A stretch of 64,000 nt of DNA, from NCBI GenBank assembly GCA_020636775.1, contig JACJXF010000006.1, forward strand, positions 37,507 to 101,506, in the 5' to 3' direction. Source of the DNA: Bacteroidales bacterium. GTDB lineage: Bacteria > Bacteroidota > Bacteroidia > Bacteroidales > GCA-2748055. This document shows, piece by piece, positions 26,766 through 37,493 of the stretch (position 1 is the first letter of the stretch; each line of letters opens with the position of its first letter). The translations under genes and the position numbers were made by a program. The notes under the pieces were generated by a model. The model saw only the letters and a list, made by a program, of their open reading frames with translations. It was not told the DNA's origin and searched no databases.

Positions 26766-28418
26766 CTAATACTTTGCAACAATGGGTATCCGTCTTCCTC
26801 CGCCAAAAGCCTTAGAAGATATCCTGAGAATAGGAGGGGTCTGGTATCTCTTATATTCATTCATATTAACCAGCCTGATTATCCTGCTTACCAGGGCTTC
26901 GTCAAAACCCAGGAGGCTGATTTCATGTACGGATTTCTGATGCTCAATATATTCTTCAAGTACTTTATCCAGAACCTCATATTCAGGAAGAGAATCGCTG
27001 TCTTTCTGGTCAGGTCTCAATTCTGCTGAAGGAGGTTTTGTAATAATATTCAGTGGGATGATTTCTTCTTCTTCATTTATAAAGTCAGCAAGTTCATACA
27101 CATCGGTTTTATAGACATCGCCAAGAACAGCAAGACCCCCGCTCATGTCGCCATAAAGGGTGCCATATCCAACGGCTGCTTCACTTTTGTTGCTGGTGTT
27201 AAGTAAAATGTGTCCTAACTTATTGCTATATGCCATGAGCAGAACGCTTCTGATTCGCGACTGAATGTTTTCTTCGGTTACATCCCATTCCCTGTCTTTA
27301 AATATGGGTGATAACTGTTTATTAAAGAGTTTGAAAATCTCCTCAATGCCTATAATATCGTATGAAACGCCCAGTTTTTTTGCCAGTTTTTCTGAATCGG
27401 TAACCGAGTGAGACGACGAAAATCCTGAGGGGAGTAATAATGCATGTACATTGTCACTGCCAAGCGCCCTTGCTGCAAGAACAAGGGTTATTGCAGAATC
27501 GATTCCTCCTGAAAGTCCGAGGACTGCGGAGCTGAAATTCATCTTTGAAAAATAGCCCTTTATCCCGGTAACCAGTGCATTGTGGACCATCTCAATCCTG
27601 GAGGGTTCAATAATATTTACAGGACTTTTATGTCCATCAAGTTCTGAAGTATCAATAAGTTTTATTTCGGGGGAGAAATAATCGAGTTGGGAAATGATTT
27701 TTCCATCTTTATCAACTGCCATGCTTCCCCCTTCAAATATCAGCTGCGTTTGTGCACCAACCTGATTTACATACAGTACCGGCAGATGATGTTTTTTTGC
27801 TTTTTTAGTAAAAATTCCTCTTTTAATCTCTTTGCGGGTATGAGAAAAAGGTGAAGCGGCTATGTTAATTACAATGTCAGGATCTGATTTACTCAATTCC
27901 TCCAGCGGGTGACGTGTATAAAGCCGGCCTCTTGCAAAATCCATTTCAACCGGCTGATCATCCCATAAATCTTCGCAAATAGTTAAGGCAATCTTCAGAT
28001 CTTTAAATTTTACGATATTAAAAATTCGGTTTGGTTCAAAATACCGGTATTCATCAAAGATATCGTAAGTAGGGAGCAGGGATTTATTCACAACCTGCAT
28101 TATTTCTCCTCCATACAGAAAGAATGCTGAATTAAAAAGCATTTTCCCTTCACTGGCTGTATTGAAGGAAGGCCCTCCAATAATCGCGGCAATCGTATCA
28201 CAAACTTTGGCGATTTTTTGAATTTCATCCAGGCAGTTCTGAACAAATTCTTTTCTCTCAAGCAGGTCGAGAGGGGGATAACCGCATACCGACAACTCCG
28301 AGAAAACCACCAGTTCGGCATCCATTTGCCTTGCCTTTTCAATAGCCAGCACAATAGAAGCCGTATTCTCAGCAAAATTGCCAATATGGTAATCGAGTTG
28401 GGCAAGGGCTATTTTCAT
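26766..28418 (-). CDS. nadE: Glutamine-hydrolysing NAD+ synthase
   Basis: A 550-residue two-domain enzyme that makes NAD+ from deamido-NAD+, ATP and glutamine. Residues 1 to about 265 are a nitrilase-type glutaminase with the Glu-Lys-Cys triad (Glu in FSELSVCGYPP, Cys in LTICEDLWD). Residues about 280-550 are the ATP-pyrophosphatase synthetase with the PP-loop GLSGGIDSA. The preceding barrel gene ends 11 bases upstream on the same strand. A nadE-gldB neighbourhood is typical of Bacteroidota. Confidence 0.97.
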   Translation of the reverse strand: MKIALAQLDYHIGNFAENTASIVLAIEKARQMDAELVVFSELSVCGYPPLDLLERKEFVQNCLDEIQKIAKVCDTIAAIIGGPSFNTASEGKMLFNSAFFLYGGEIMQVVNKSLLPTYDIFDEYRYFEPNRIFNIVKFKDLKIALTICEDLWDDQPVEMDFARGRLYTRHPLEELSKSDPDIVINIAASPFSHTRKEIKRGIFTKKAKKHHLPVLYVNQVGAQTQLIFEGGSMAVDKDGKIISQLDYFSPEIKLIDTSELDGHKSPVNIIEPSRIEMVHNALVTGIKGYFSKMNFSSAVLGLSGGIDSAITLVLAARALGSDNVHALLLPSGFSSSHSVTDSEKLAKKLGVSYDIIGIEEIFKLFNKQLSPIFKDREWDVTEENIQSRIRSVLLMAYSNKLGHILLNTSNKSEAAVGYGTLYGDMSGGLAVLGDVYKTDVYELADFINEEEEIIPLNIITKPPSAELRPDQKDSDSLPEYEVLDKVLEEYIEHQKSVHEISLLGFDEALVSRIIRLVNMNEYKRYQTPPILRISSKAFGGGRRIPIVAKY

Positions 28419-28429
28419 AACTGGATGGC

Positions 28430-29083
28430 TTAAAAAAGAATTCCTATTTTAAGACTCAGAGTATTAACCGTGATCTTATCTACTGAGCGGGAGGTAACAT
28501 CAACGAATCCGGAAGAATATCCGAGACCACCGATAAGGGCAGTTGAACCGCCAAGTGAATACTGCACTCCCAAATTCAGAAAATAATTCATATTAAAAAG
28601 CATGATCTCATCAGCAATGTTCGATTTATCCAGAACACCCGATGCATCACTTGCCCGGTCGCGGATATTTACCATGGGCGTCACACCAATATTGGCAAAA
28701 AAAGTGGCATACCCGATTTCATTCGTTTTAAATTTCAGTCCGAGCGGGATGCTGATATATTGAAGCTTATAAGTGATGTCCTGATTCGAAGGAACAGACA
28801 AATCACCATCAGTTGTTTTAAAACTGACCGTGTCGGAAAAGCTCAGTTTACCTCCAATATTATTCACTGAAAGGCCGGTGGAAAAAGCGTAATTTTCTGC
28901 AAAAAAGTAATCCATATCCAGGCCGGCATTTATGCCCAACACAGCTCCCTTTGCCTTAATTTCCTTTGTATCCGGGACCATCCATGAAAACTGGGGATCT
29001 GCCTTTAAACTAAATCGGAGAGATTGTGCAACAGCTATCAATGGCATAAAAGCAATCAGCAATAATATTAATCTTTTTTGCAT
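28430..29083 (-). CDS. Small outer-membrane beta-barrel protein (PorT-like)
   Basis: A 217-residue protein with a signal peptide (about 1-19, ending AVAQ), then alternating strands with paired aromatic and glycine residues (for example LQYISIPLGLKFKTNEIG) and a C-terminal strand ending in Phe, as outer-membrane barrels do. It resembles the small eight-strand barrels grouped with PorT in Bacteroidota. I cannot say whether it is the T9SS protein PorT itself; its role here is unassigned. It is cotranscribed with nadE and divergent from gldB. Confidence 0.75.
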   Translation of the reverse strand: MQKRLILLLIAFMPLIAVAQSLRFSLKADPQFSWMVPDTKEIKAKGAVLGINAGLDMDYFFAENYAFSTGLSVNNIGGKLSFSDTVSFKTTDGDLSVPSNQDITYKLQYISIPLGLKFKTNEIGYATFFANIGVTPMVNIRDRASDASGVLDKSNIADEIMLFNMNYFLNLGVQYSLGGSTALIGGLGYSSGFVDVTSRSVDKITVNTLSLKIGILF

Positions 29084-29297
29084 GACGTGGATTATTTCCG
29101 TTTAAATGTTTTGATTAAAATCACAATTTAATTGTCAATGAATTTTTTGCTCAGGTATTTGGGCAATAACGAGGAAACAGAAGCAATATTCTGTTTAAAA
29201 TAATTTATCTCCTCCGGAATTACACAAGGATTGTTAATTTTGCAACCTGCTGTACAAAAATATGAAATTTTAGCGTTAATTCTTCAAACGATTTAAA

Positions 29298-30308
29298 ATG
29301 CAACACAGATCCACAATATTATTATTTTGTATCTTTTTTTTCTCCCTGGTATCCTGTAAAAGATCAAATCACGGCATCGATCCCGGGAGTAACAGTGTGA
29401 AAATAAATATCAGTCGTTTCGACAGGGAACTTTTTTCTATGGATATGGACACTCTGGCCGAAGGGATTTCATATTTGTATAAAAAATACGATGATTTTCT
29501 GGATGTATTCAGTTACCATATAATTGGAATCGGAAGTCCTTCATCAAAGGATTATCAGTTGTATCTGACAATGTTTCTGAGCGACAGGCTAAACAGGGAA
29601 GTTTACGAAGAAACTCAGAAGGTTTTCCCGAATCTGGAAAAAACAGAAAAGGAACTTAGTAAAGCTTTCAGTTTATACCGGAGTGCATTTCCTGAAAAGG
29701 AAATTCCCGGGGTTGTTGCTTATGTAAGTCGCTTTAATAATCCCTATTTTACGGTAAGTAATTATATTGGACTTGGTCTCGATCGTTATTTGGGAACAAA
29801 TTCTCCCTATTATAAAAAGCTTGAATTGCCCGAATATCAAAAGATGGACATGTTTCCTGATAAAATCCCCTCTGACCTTATGTATTCCTGGGCTTCTGCC
29901 ACTTTCCCTTACAACGATTCTTTAGATAATGTTCTTTCACGAATGATTCATGAGGGCAAACTTCTCTATTTTGTGGAGAGCATGCTGCCCGACGAGCCCG
30001 ACAGTTTAATCATTGGTTACACAAAAACGCAGCTCTCCTGGGCAAAGTCAAATGAGGAGGCTATGTGGACTTCTCTTGTGGAGAAAAAACTTTTGTTTTC
30101 GAGGGATGGCATGGATATCAGAAAGTTAACAGGCGCCGCGCCCTTTACTTACTTTTTTTCCAACGAATCACCGGGCAGGGCAGGAAGCTATATAGGATGG
30201 CAGATATTCAGGGAATATGCAAGAAGAAGCCCTGATATTAGCTTTGCTGATCTAATGGCTGAGAATGATTATGAGAAAATATTACGTCTGTCGAAATATA
30301 ATCCCTGA
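29298..30308 (+). CDS. gldB: Gliding motility lipoprotein GldB
   Basis: A 336-residue lipoprotein: signal peptide with lipobox LVSC and lipidated Cys20, then the GldB domain with INISRFDRELFSMD near the N-terminus and YIGLGLDRYLG in the middle. GldB is needed for gliding in Flavobacterium; non-gliding Bacteroidota also keep it, so it may have a general envelope role. A -7 box (TAATTTTG) lies at 29235-29242. It is divergent from the barrel-nadE operon. Family assignment is from pattern memory and is fairly secure. Confidence 0.85.
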   Translation: MQHRSTILLFCIFFFSLVSCKRSNHGIDPGSNSVKINISRFDRELFSMDMDTLAEGISYLYKKYDDFLDVFSYHIIGIGSPSSKDYQLYLTMFLSDRLNREVYEETQKVFPNLEKTEKELSKAFSLYRSAFPEKEIPGVVAYVSRFNNPYFTVSNYIGLGLDRYLGTNSPYYKKLELPEYQKMDMFPDKIPSDLMYSWASATFPYNDSLDNVLSRMIHEGKLLYFVESMLPDEPDSLIIGYTKTQLSWAKSNEEAMWTSLVEKKLLFSRDGMDIRKLTGAAPFTYFFSNESPGRAGSYIGWQIFREYARRSPDISFADLMAENDYEKILRLSKYNP

Positions 30309-30337
30309 TTTCTGATCTCCGGGTTTTTTAAATAAAA

Positions 30338-30377
30338 AAAGCGCAAAGGCTGCATACCTGCAATTCCTTTGCGCTTT
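30338..30377. terminator. Strong terminator between gldB and the giant secreted-protein gene
   Basis: AAAGCGCAAAGG and CCTTTGCGCTTT form a perfect 12-base stem around a 16-base loop. On the minus strand it is followed by a T-run; the plus side has fewer T. It mainly serves the minus-strand gene and may act both ways. Confidence 0.85.
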
Positions 30378-30397
30378 GATTAATTCAGAGGCTTACC

Positions 30398-33300
30398 CTA
30401 TCTCGAGAGCATTGTTTTGCGGATTACCGCAGCTCCATCAACATAAATTTTAAGATAATACAGGCCGGAGATGTAATTTACATCAGCTGCCTTCATCTCC
30501 AGTTTATGGTTTCCGGATGATTGATTTTCATCCAGTAGCACTGCTATCTTTTCTCCAACTACATTATAAACTTCCACCTTCATTTTTGCAGGTTTCTGCA
30601 GAATGTAGCTTATTGAGGCAGATTCAGTAAACGGACTTGGATATACAACAAGCTGCAATGATTCAGCAAGTGCATTGTCGATGCCATTGGTCAAACGGTT
30701 ATCCTCAAGGTTTGACAGCGAGTGTACAAATGGACCCGAGTTGGCTTTTTTGTTCAGCTCCAATGGAACACAGGCTGCAGCTTTAACACCGGCTATACGG
30801 TAATACAAATCTACTCCGACTGGTGCCTTATTGTCGACATACAGGGTATTGTTTGAAGCAATGGTATCAAGCGGAGTTAACTCGTTAGAGGCAGAAGACC
30901 TGTAAATTATATAACTTACAAATCCAAGAGTTCCGGATTGTTTTACATACTCAGTCCAGGATAGGTTAACAGTCGATTTTCCGGTTCCGGGACTTGAACT
31001 CAGGAACAATGGTTTGTGCCATTCTGATGGAGACGACTCATTACCACAGGTATCAACAGCGGTTATGTAATATCTCTCTGTTTTAGTCTCGGGTTGAGAA
31101 TCCATATCAACATATACGGAAAGAGAATCTGCGGAAATTGTATCCAATACCTCATAAACATTACCCACATTAGATTCTCTGTAAACTTTATAGGATTTAA
31201 TTCCGACATTTTTGGTTCTTTCCCAAACCACCATATACTTTCCGGTCTCAATATCAACCGTTACCAGGCAGATTTCTTCACCTTCGTATGGATATGCCAC
31301 GATGACATCATGACTGGTCTGACCTGAAACGCATTCGTTCTGAGTTACCGATAAGGATACAGACTTGGTTCCCGGAGTTGCCCAGGCAACCTGTATGGGG
31401 CCCTGGTTACTGCCGTTTGTAAGTGTTCCACCCGGATAGCTCCAGTTATAGCTAGCGTCTGATGGTGAATTCCCGGTATAAATCATTACAGCAGAGCTGC
31501 TACCGCAAACCGTTTCGGGTGCGCTAAAGTCTGATATTGGCTGTTCCCTAACGTTTACAACTTTAACAGTAGGAATGCTGGAGCAGGAATTTTGTACTGT
31601 GGTCAGGCTAACGATTTTATCACCCAGACTTGCCCAGCTAACTTTAATAGGTCCGGCACCTGCGTCGGAAGTAGTACCTCCATCGAAATCCCAGTTGTAT
31701 GTTATTCCACTTACTTTACCTGTGTATGTAAATGTACCCTGATCGGTACCGCATACAAAACCCGGAGCAGAGAAATCGGATGTTGGTAATGCATTCACGG
31801 TTACCTTAACGGCATCGGTGCTGCTACAACCTTTATTATCCGTTACAGTAACGGTAAAGGTGGTTGCCAGCCCTGTCGGGGGTGTAGCTACCGGGTTTGA
31901 TATTGTGCCATCATTAAGGTAAGAAGCATTATTCCATGAATAGGAAGTACCTCCGCTTGCCAGAAGTTGTGCGCTTTCTCCATCACAAATTGCTACATCA
32001 GCACCGGCATCCGCTGTTGGCAGAGGGTTGAAGGTAATTACTACAGTATCAGTTGCAGTAGTACCGCATTCATTAGTTACCGTAACACCATATGTGCTGG
32101 AGGTAGTGACGGTAAGCTTACCGCTGGTCTGGTTGCCCGGTGACCATAAATATGTACAGTTAAGGTTATTTGCAAAAGTGTCAGCCACCAGTTGAATGCT
32201 GTTTCCGGAACATAATTCCTGATCAGCATAAAGATTTACTTTTGGATTCAAACATCCTCCCATTGCGGTTCGATGAATTTGTCCACCATCAGCAACCAGG
32301 TAACCATCGTCCATGTTTGCCATTTCTACTGAATAAACCAGATTGGAACCTTCCAGTTTCTGACGGACCCAGTTGGTACCACCATCTTTTGTTTTAAGAA
32401 CAGTCCCTGTTATGCCGCTTTGATTATAATAGCCGGCCATATATCCGTTATTGCTGTCTACGAAATCAATAGAATACAAATAGGAGACCGGCAATCCGGT
32501 CAGAGCAGACCAGCTCGAACCTCCGTTTGTTGTCTTATAAACTCCACTGGTGGAGACGGCGAAACCCTTGGTAGCTGAAGTAAATTCGATATCACTAAAA
32601 GTATATGTAACGCCGGTAGTTTGTTTAGTCCACGCAGTACCACCGTTAGAAGTCTTTAGAATAACACCGTTTTCACCTGCGGCATATCCATTGGATGCAT
32701 CTACAAAAAAAACTGTATAAAGTATGGCATCTGTTACATAGCCTGGGACAGATTGATAATTTTGTTTTACCCAGGATGATCCTCCGTCAGTTGTTTTTAA
32801 AATCAACCCTCCTGCTCCAACAGCCCAACCAACAGTTCCACTGATAAAGTGAATATCATTAATTGAATCAGTAAAACCCAGATTGGTTTGAAGGTCATAA
32901 CTTGTCCAGTTTGTACCTGCATTGATTGTTTTCATTATTTTCCCATAACCTGCTACAAATCCGGTATTTTGATCTGTAAATTCAATGGCTTTCCAGAAAG
33001 TGCCTAAACCGGTGGTAATGTTACTCCAGGTACTGCCACCATTGGTGGTTTTAACAATCTTATCCGCATCATCGGCAATAGCATAGGCTACATCCTTATT
33101 TACAACGGAAAGTTTTTTCAGGTCCTTAGATGTCGGAGATGTTTGCAGGAACCATGCTTCAGGATAGGCAGGAGCTGTAACTGTCAAAACTGCTGCATTT
33201 GAAGTAACAGGATTGCAACCTGTAACAACACAGGTATAGGAACCTGCGTCTGCCAGTTGAACTGAGGAAATTGAGTAGGATGGTGAATTTGTTCCCACAT

Positions 33301-34366
33301 TGGTAGTCCCGTTCTTTTTCCACTGGTATGAAGTTATGTATCCCGAAGCGGAAACATTGAATGTAACACTTTCCCCAACCAGTTTGCTGGCTGAAGAAGG
33401 ACTTGAAACAATGGCTGCGTTCGAATATACTGTTAACACAGCTGAATAGGAAATTAATGTCTGACCTGCCCCTCCACTCAAAAGACAACGAAACTGGGAA
33501 TTATTCATAGAGGTTGTAAGTGGATCAATAACCAGCTGGGCAGAATTTTCACCTGGAATATCCTGCCATATAGAAGCTTTATAGGGTAGTACCTGCCATT
33601 GATAACCTGTCGCAGTTGTTGAGACAACAGCAAATCCGGCAGTCTTACCTTCACATCCCGAATCTTTGCCGGGTTGCTTATCAATAGTGAGGACCGGATA
33701 AACGTTAAGAGTGGCTTCACGGGTATAAAGTGTTGAACATACTCCGTTACTCACCAGACAGCGGTATTTTCCGGCATGATTCAGACTTACATATTTTATG
33801 GTATAACTGGAGGAGGTTGCGCCCAGAATATCTGCATAACCCTTTCCTCCGTCATACTGCCATTGGTATAATAAACCTGAACCACTTGCTGTTACTGAGA
33901 AAGATGCCGACTGGTCAACAATCTTATCAAGGTCGGAAGGCTGACCTGTAATGCTGGCCTGAGAGACTACGGTAAGAATAGCAGATCTTGAGGTTTCAGT
34001 TGTAAGTTTAAAAGATATAACGCATCTTACCGCAGCACCATTGAAATCTGTAGTAAGCGGATACGTCTTGCCAAAAGAAAATCTAAGATTTGCTGATGTC
34101 GCACCTGAAATTCCAGGTGAAGTTTTTGACTCAAGCTGATTGGTAAGATTTACCCAGATTGGTTTAAGCGGATTTGAAGCAATTTGCCATTGATAGCTGG
34201 GCGAAAGAATGGTTGTTACAACGGAGAAGGATACAGTTGCAGGTCCTGCACAGGCTGTAACATCTGATGGGTTTGAAGTAATTGTTGCATTAACATAGTT
34301 TGTGCCGGTAAACCATATAACCAGAAACAAACTCAGAATTTTGAATGAACGTAAATTTTTCTTCAT
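30398..34366 (-). CDS. Giant T9SS-secreted protein with Ig-like, Ycf48/BNR-like, PKD and Fn3-like domains
   Basis: A 1322-residue exported protein. Order: signal peptide (1-27); four Ig-like domains (about 28-400) with repeated YQWQ motifs; about six or seven BNR/Ycf48-type blades (about 405-705) each with a KTTNGGSTW-like motif; a Cys-containing segment; three PKD-like or Ig-like domains (about 720-1010, DFSAPxxVCG twice); two Fn3-like domains; and a type A C-terminal sorting domain (about 1245-1322, VYPSPF ... MKVEVYNVVGEKI ... GLYYLKI). The last domain sends it through the type IX system to the surface or medium. It is probably an adhesin or surface-associated protein; no catalytic motif is seen. 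Confidence 0.88.
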   Translation of the reverse strand: MKKNLRSFKILSLFLVIWFTGTNYVNATITSNPSDVTACAGPATVSFSVVTTILSPSYQWQIASNPLKPIWVNLTNQLESKTSPGISGATSANLRFSFGKTYPLTTDFNGAAVRCVISFKLTTETSRSAILTVVSQASITGQPSDLDKIVDQSASFSVTASGSGLLYQWQYDGGKGYADILGATSSSYTIKYVSLNHAGKYRCLVSNGVCSTLYTREATLNVYPVLTIDKQPGKDSGCEGKTAGFAVVSTTATGYQWQVLPYKASIWQDIPGENSAQLVIDPLTTSMNNSQFRCLLSGGAGQTLISYSAVLTVYSNAAIVSSPSSASKLVGESVTFNVSASGYITSYQWKKNGTTNVGTNSPSYSISSVQLADAGSYTCVVTGCNPVTSNAAVLTVTAPAYPEAWFLQTSPTSKDLKKLSVVNKDVAYAIADDADKIVKTTNGGSTWSNITTGLGTFWKAIEFTDQNTGFVAGYGKIMKTINAGTNWTSYDLQTNLGFTDSINDIHFISGTVGWAVGAGGLILKTTDGGSSWVKQNYQSVPGYVTDAILYTVFFVDASNGYAAGENGVILKTSNGGTAWTKQTTGVTYTFSDIEFTSATKGFAVSTSGVYKTTNGGSSWSALTGLPVSYLYSIDFVDSNNGYMAGYYNQSGITGTVLKTKDGGTNWVRQKLEGSNLVYSVEMANMDDGYLVADGGQIHRTAMGGCLNPKVNLYADQELCSGNSIQLVADTFANNLNCTYLWSPGNQTSGKLTVTTSSTYGVTVTNECGTTATDTVVITFNPLPTADAGADVAICDGESAQLLASGGTSYSWNNASYLNDGTISNPVATPPTGLATTFTVTVTDNKGCSSTDAVKVTVNALPTSDFSAPGFVCGTDQGTFTYTGKVSGITYNWDFDGGTTSDAGAGPIKVSWASLGDKIVSLTTVQNSCSSIPTVKVVNVREQPISDFSAPETVCGSSSAVMIYTGNSPSDASYNWSYPGGTLTNGSNQGPIQVAWATPGTKSVSLSVTQNECVSGQTSHDVIVAYPYEGEEICLVTVDIETGKYMVVWERTKNVGIKSYKVYRESNVGNVYEVLDTISADSLSVYVDMDSQPETKTERYYITAVDTCGNESSPSEWHKPLFLSSSPGTGKSTVNLSWTEYVKQSGTLGFVSYIIYRSSASNELTPLDTIASNNTLYVDNKAPVGVDLYYRIAGVKAAACVPLELNKKANSGPFVHSLSNLEDNRLTNGIDNALAESLQLVVYPSPFTESASISYILQKPAKMKVEVYNVVGEKIAVLLDENQSSGNHKLEMKAADVNYISGLYYLKIYVDGAAVIRKTMLSR

Positions 34367-34838
34367 AGTATCAATGATTTAAGGGATATCAAGTTTAATT
34401 ACGAAATATACAATTTTTATAATATCAAAGTAAAATCGTTTGTCAAAGTATTGGGTAAATTCAATAATTAAAAGAAATGGTAGACAAGTCGGTGCTATCT
34501 AATAAATAAAATTAAACTTCAATAAATCAACATGTTAATTTAAAACACAATCGTAATATTTATCTAACTGCAAAAATTTTGCAAATCCATTTGTCAAAAT
34601 CAGTCCCAATAAATCTTATTTTTTATCAAAAAAGTTATTCTGACTGCGTTTAATTTAATTCCTGCATTAATATAAACTCTGTGTATTTTGAACTAAATTA
34701 GTATTTGGTTAGAGTGCTTTGAGGAAAAAAATGTTGCATTTGATCAAAAGTTTTTTTTTATAAATTGCCTGTATAAAATATTGGATTATTTATTCTGTTA
34801 TAAATAGTATATTTTTGTAAAAGCTGAACGATAATTTT
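34367..34838. other. AT-rich divergent intergenic region
   Basis: This 472-base gap separates the giant T9SS cargo gene from the TPR/SpoIIE gene. It is strongly AT-rich with many T-runs. A -7-like box TATTTTTG (34810-34817, plus) precedes the phosphatase gene but has no well-placed -33 box. I see no ORF, tRNA or clear hairpin. It probably holds divergent promoters and regulatory sites. Confidence 0.6.
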
Positions 34839-37358
34839 ATGATAAGAAGAATCCTTATAGTCCTGATATTGGTAATTTCGGTCTGGGCTGACTTTTATGC
34901 TCAGGACACAAATACCGATAGTCTTATCAATCTTCTTAACGAGGCTGAGGGGAAGGAGAAAATTGAACTATACCTTCAGATTTCAGAGGCTTTTACGATT
35001 ACCGATGCTCAGAAAGCCAATGATTTTGCCAATCAGTCGATAATTTATGCCCGTGGAACCAAGGATGATAATCTCATTGGACTTGCCTATAAAAATCAGG
35101 GCTCAGTTTTTGACAAGGAATATAATGATTTGCAAGCTTCAGAAGCATTTCAGACGGCGATCAGCTATTTTGAAAAATCAGGAAATCAAAAAGAACTGGC
35201 ATATACGCTAAACCTTCTGGCCACCTCAAAGAATTTTCTTAATGAGGTCGACGAGTCGATAAAACTGGCAAGCAGATCCCTTGAAATTTCTCAGAAAATT
35301 AAGGATTTGGCACAGGAAGCAAATTCATATTATACTCTGGGAAACTGTTATTATAACCAGAATAATTTTGAGAAAGCTCTCGAGTTTCATAAAAAATCCC
35401 TTGAAATAAGGCAAAAGCAGGGAGATAAGAAAGCCATAGGAACTTCTCTTAACAGGCTTGGAATGCTCTCTTATGCCAATCAGGATTTTAAAAAGGCAGA
35501 AGAGTATTACCAGCAGGTACTGGAAATCCGGCGCGAGCAAAATGATTCAAGAGGAATTGGAATTGCCTTGTTGAACCTTGGTAATGCCAGTAATCAAAAG
35601 GGCGATTTGGATGACGCTATCGCTTATTATAAAGAAGCCTATGAGATTTTTAAACAGCTCGATTTTAAGCAGGGAATTGCTTCTACTCTGACAGGAATGG
35701 GCGTAATCTATGGCCAGTGGCAGAAATACAACAGTGCCTTAACAGCTTACCTCGAAAACCTTGCTATCGTTGAGGAATCAGGAAATCAGAAGGAAATTGC
35801 CAACACCCTTACAAATATCGGGATCGTCTATAATAATATAATAACAGATACTCTCACTAAAATTTATGGCGAGAATTACAGGGACAGCGTGTATATCAAA
35901 AAGCCGGTTTTAAATTTTGATGCCGTTGGGAATGCCATCCGTTACCATAATCTTTCACTTGAGAAACGACGGGAAACAAATGATATAAGGGGAATAGGAG
36001 CCTGTCTGGCAAATCTGGGAATTACCTATTCTTACATCGGAAATATTAAAAAAGCAAGGCAGTACTTTGAAGAATGGCTTTCCATGGCAGATCAGATTCA
36101 GGATCAGGATCAACAGGTTGCTATCTATATTTCAATGGGACAACTCTACCGTTATGAAGGCCGGTATGATAATGCAATAGATTACCTGAACCGGGCAAGA
36201 GCTATTGCAAGCAAGATTAATATGAAGACGCATCTTCAGACAATTGCTGATAATTTATCCCAGGTTTATGAATTAAAAGGTGATTATAAGCTGGCACTTG
36301 ATAATTACAAAATATCTACACAGCTGAACGATACCATTAAAAGTGAAGCAGGACAGAAACTGATCTCTGAGATGCAGGTAAAATATGAAACCGACGCAAA
36401 GGAAAAGGAAAATCAGTTGCTCAGAAAGGATCAGGTTATTAATGAATCAAGATTAAAACAACAACGCTTTGCCATTTATTTGTTTTCATTTGTAATCCTG
36501 GCCATTGCGTTCTTTGTAATCCTGCTCATCCGGCAGAATAACCAGAAGAAAAAGGCAAATGCTGAGCTGGCTAAGAGAAATGCCCTTATAACCGAACAAA
36601 AGAAGGAAATTACCGACAGTATTCAATATGCAAGTCGCATTCAGAATGCCATTTTGCCTCCCCCGGAACTTATTACCAGACTTATTCCTCAGCATTTTAT
36701 TATTTACCGGCCCAGGGATATAGTGAGCGGCGATTACTACTGGATTACGGAAAAAGGACCGAAAATATATATCATGGCCGCTGATTGCACGGGACATGGC
36801 GTACCGGGAGCTTTTATGAGTATGCTGGGAGTTGCTTTTCTGAATGAAATTGTGAGTAAGCATGTGGAAATAACAGCCAATGAACTTCTGAATGAATTAA
36901 GAAAGCAGGTAATTGAGTCGCTGCACCAGACGGGCAGGGAGGGAGAAAACCAGGATGGAATGGATGTGGCCCTGTATATTATCGACAGGAAGGAAATGAA
37001 GCTAGAGTATTCAGGAGCTAACAATTCTCTGTTTATTTTCAGGGGAGAAGAGTTCATTGAACTAAAAGCAGATAAGATGCCTATCGGGATCCACCGGTTG
37101 GCCGATACTTCCTTTACCAACTACAAGATTGATATTCAGAAGAATGACATGATCTACTCATTCTCCGACGGTTATCCTGATCAGTTTGGCGGACCTCAGG
37201 GGAAAAAGCTGATGATTAAAAATTTCAAGAAAACTCTTCAGGAAATTTGCGACAAACCTCTGTCAGAACAAAAACAAATTCTGGATAAGACTCTGGATGA
37301 CTGGATGGCAGGGACACACCAGATAGATGATATCCTGGTGATGGGTGTGAAAATATAG
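34839..37358 (+). CDS. TPR-repeat sensor with SpoIIE-type (PP2C) phosphatase domain
   Basis: An 839-residue protein: signal peptide (1-21), about ten TPR units (about 55-500) including repeated GNxxxxxGDxxxA-type motifs, a membrane helix (about 543-563), a charged coiled coil, and a C-terminal SpoIIE/RsbU phosphatase domain (about 610-839). The metal-binding Asp residues are visible in RDIVSGDYYW, AADCTGHGVPGAF, GMDVALY and SDGYPDQFGG. TPRs face the periplasm and the phosphatase the cytoplasm. Such proteins usually dephosphorylate an anti-sigma-antagonist (STAS) protein; no partner lies nearby. It is divergent from the T9SS cargo gene. Confidence 0.88.
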   Translation: MIRRILIVLILVISVWADFYAQDTNTDSLINLLNEAEGKEKIELYLQISEAFTITDAQKANDFANQSIIYARGTKDDNLIGLAYKNQGSVFDKEYNDLQASEAFQTAISYFEKSGNQKELAYTLNLLATSKNFLNEVDESIKLASRSLEISQKIKDLAQEANSYYTLGNCYYNQNNFEKALEFHKKSLEIRQKQGDKKAIGTSLNRLGMLSYANQDFKKAEEYYQQVLEIRREQNDSRGIGIALLNLGNASNQKGDLDDAIAYYKEAYEIFKQLDFKQGIASTLTGMGVIYGQWQKYNSALTAYLENLAIVEESGNQKEIANTLTNIGIVYNNIITDTLTKIYGENYRDSVYIKKPVLNFDAVGNAIRYHNLSLEKRRETNDIRGIGACLANLGITYSYIGNIKKARQYFEEWLSMADQIQDQDQQVAIYISMGQLYRYEGRYDNAIDYLNRARAIASKINMKTHLQTIADNLSQVYELKGDYKLALDNYKISTQLNDTIKSEAGQKLISEMQVKYETDAKEKENQLLRKDQVINESRLKQQRFAIYLFSFVILAIAFFVILLIRQNNQKKKANAELAKRNALITEQKKEITDSIQYASRIQNAILPPPELITRLIPQHFIIYRPRDIVSGDYYWITEKGPKIYIMAADCTGHGVPGAFMSMLGVAFLNEIVSKHVEITANELLNELRKQVIESLHQTGREGENQDGMDVALYIIDRKEMKLEYSGANNSLFIFRGEEFIELKADKMPIGIHRLADTSFTNYKIDIQKNDMIYSFSDGYPDQFGGPQGKKLMIKNFKKTLQEICDKPLSEQKQILDKTLDDWMAGTHQIDDILVMGVKI

Positions 37359-37493
37359 ATGATATGAATTCGGTATGGTAATTTATTCCATTCTGCCATT
37401 TCACAGCCAGCTAGCCAACCTCTTTTTTATTAGCATGATAAATGTAAAATCAAGATTAGCTTTCCATGCCCGGTGATTTCTGAAACAAAACAA

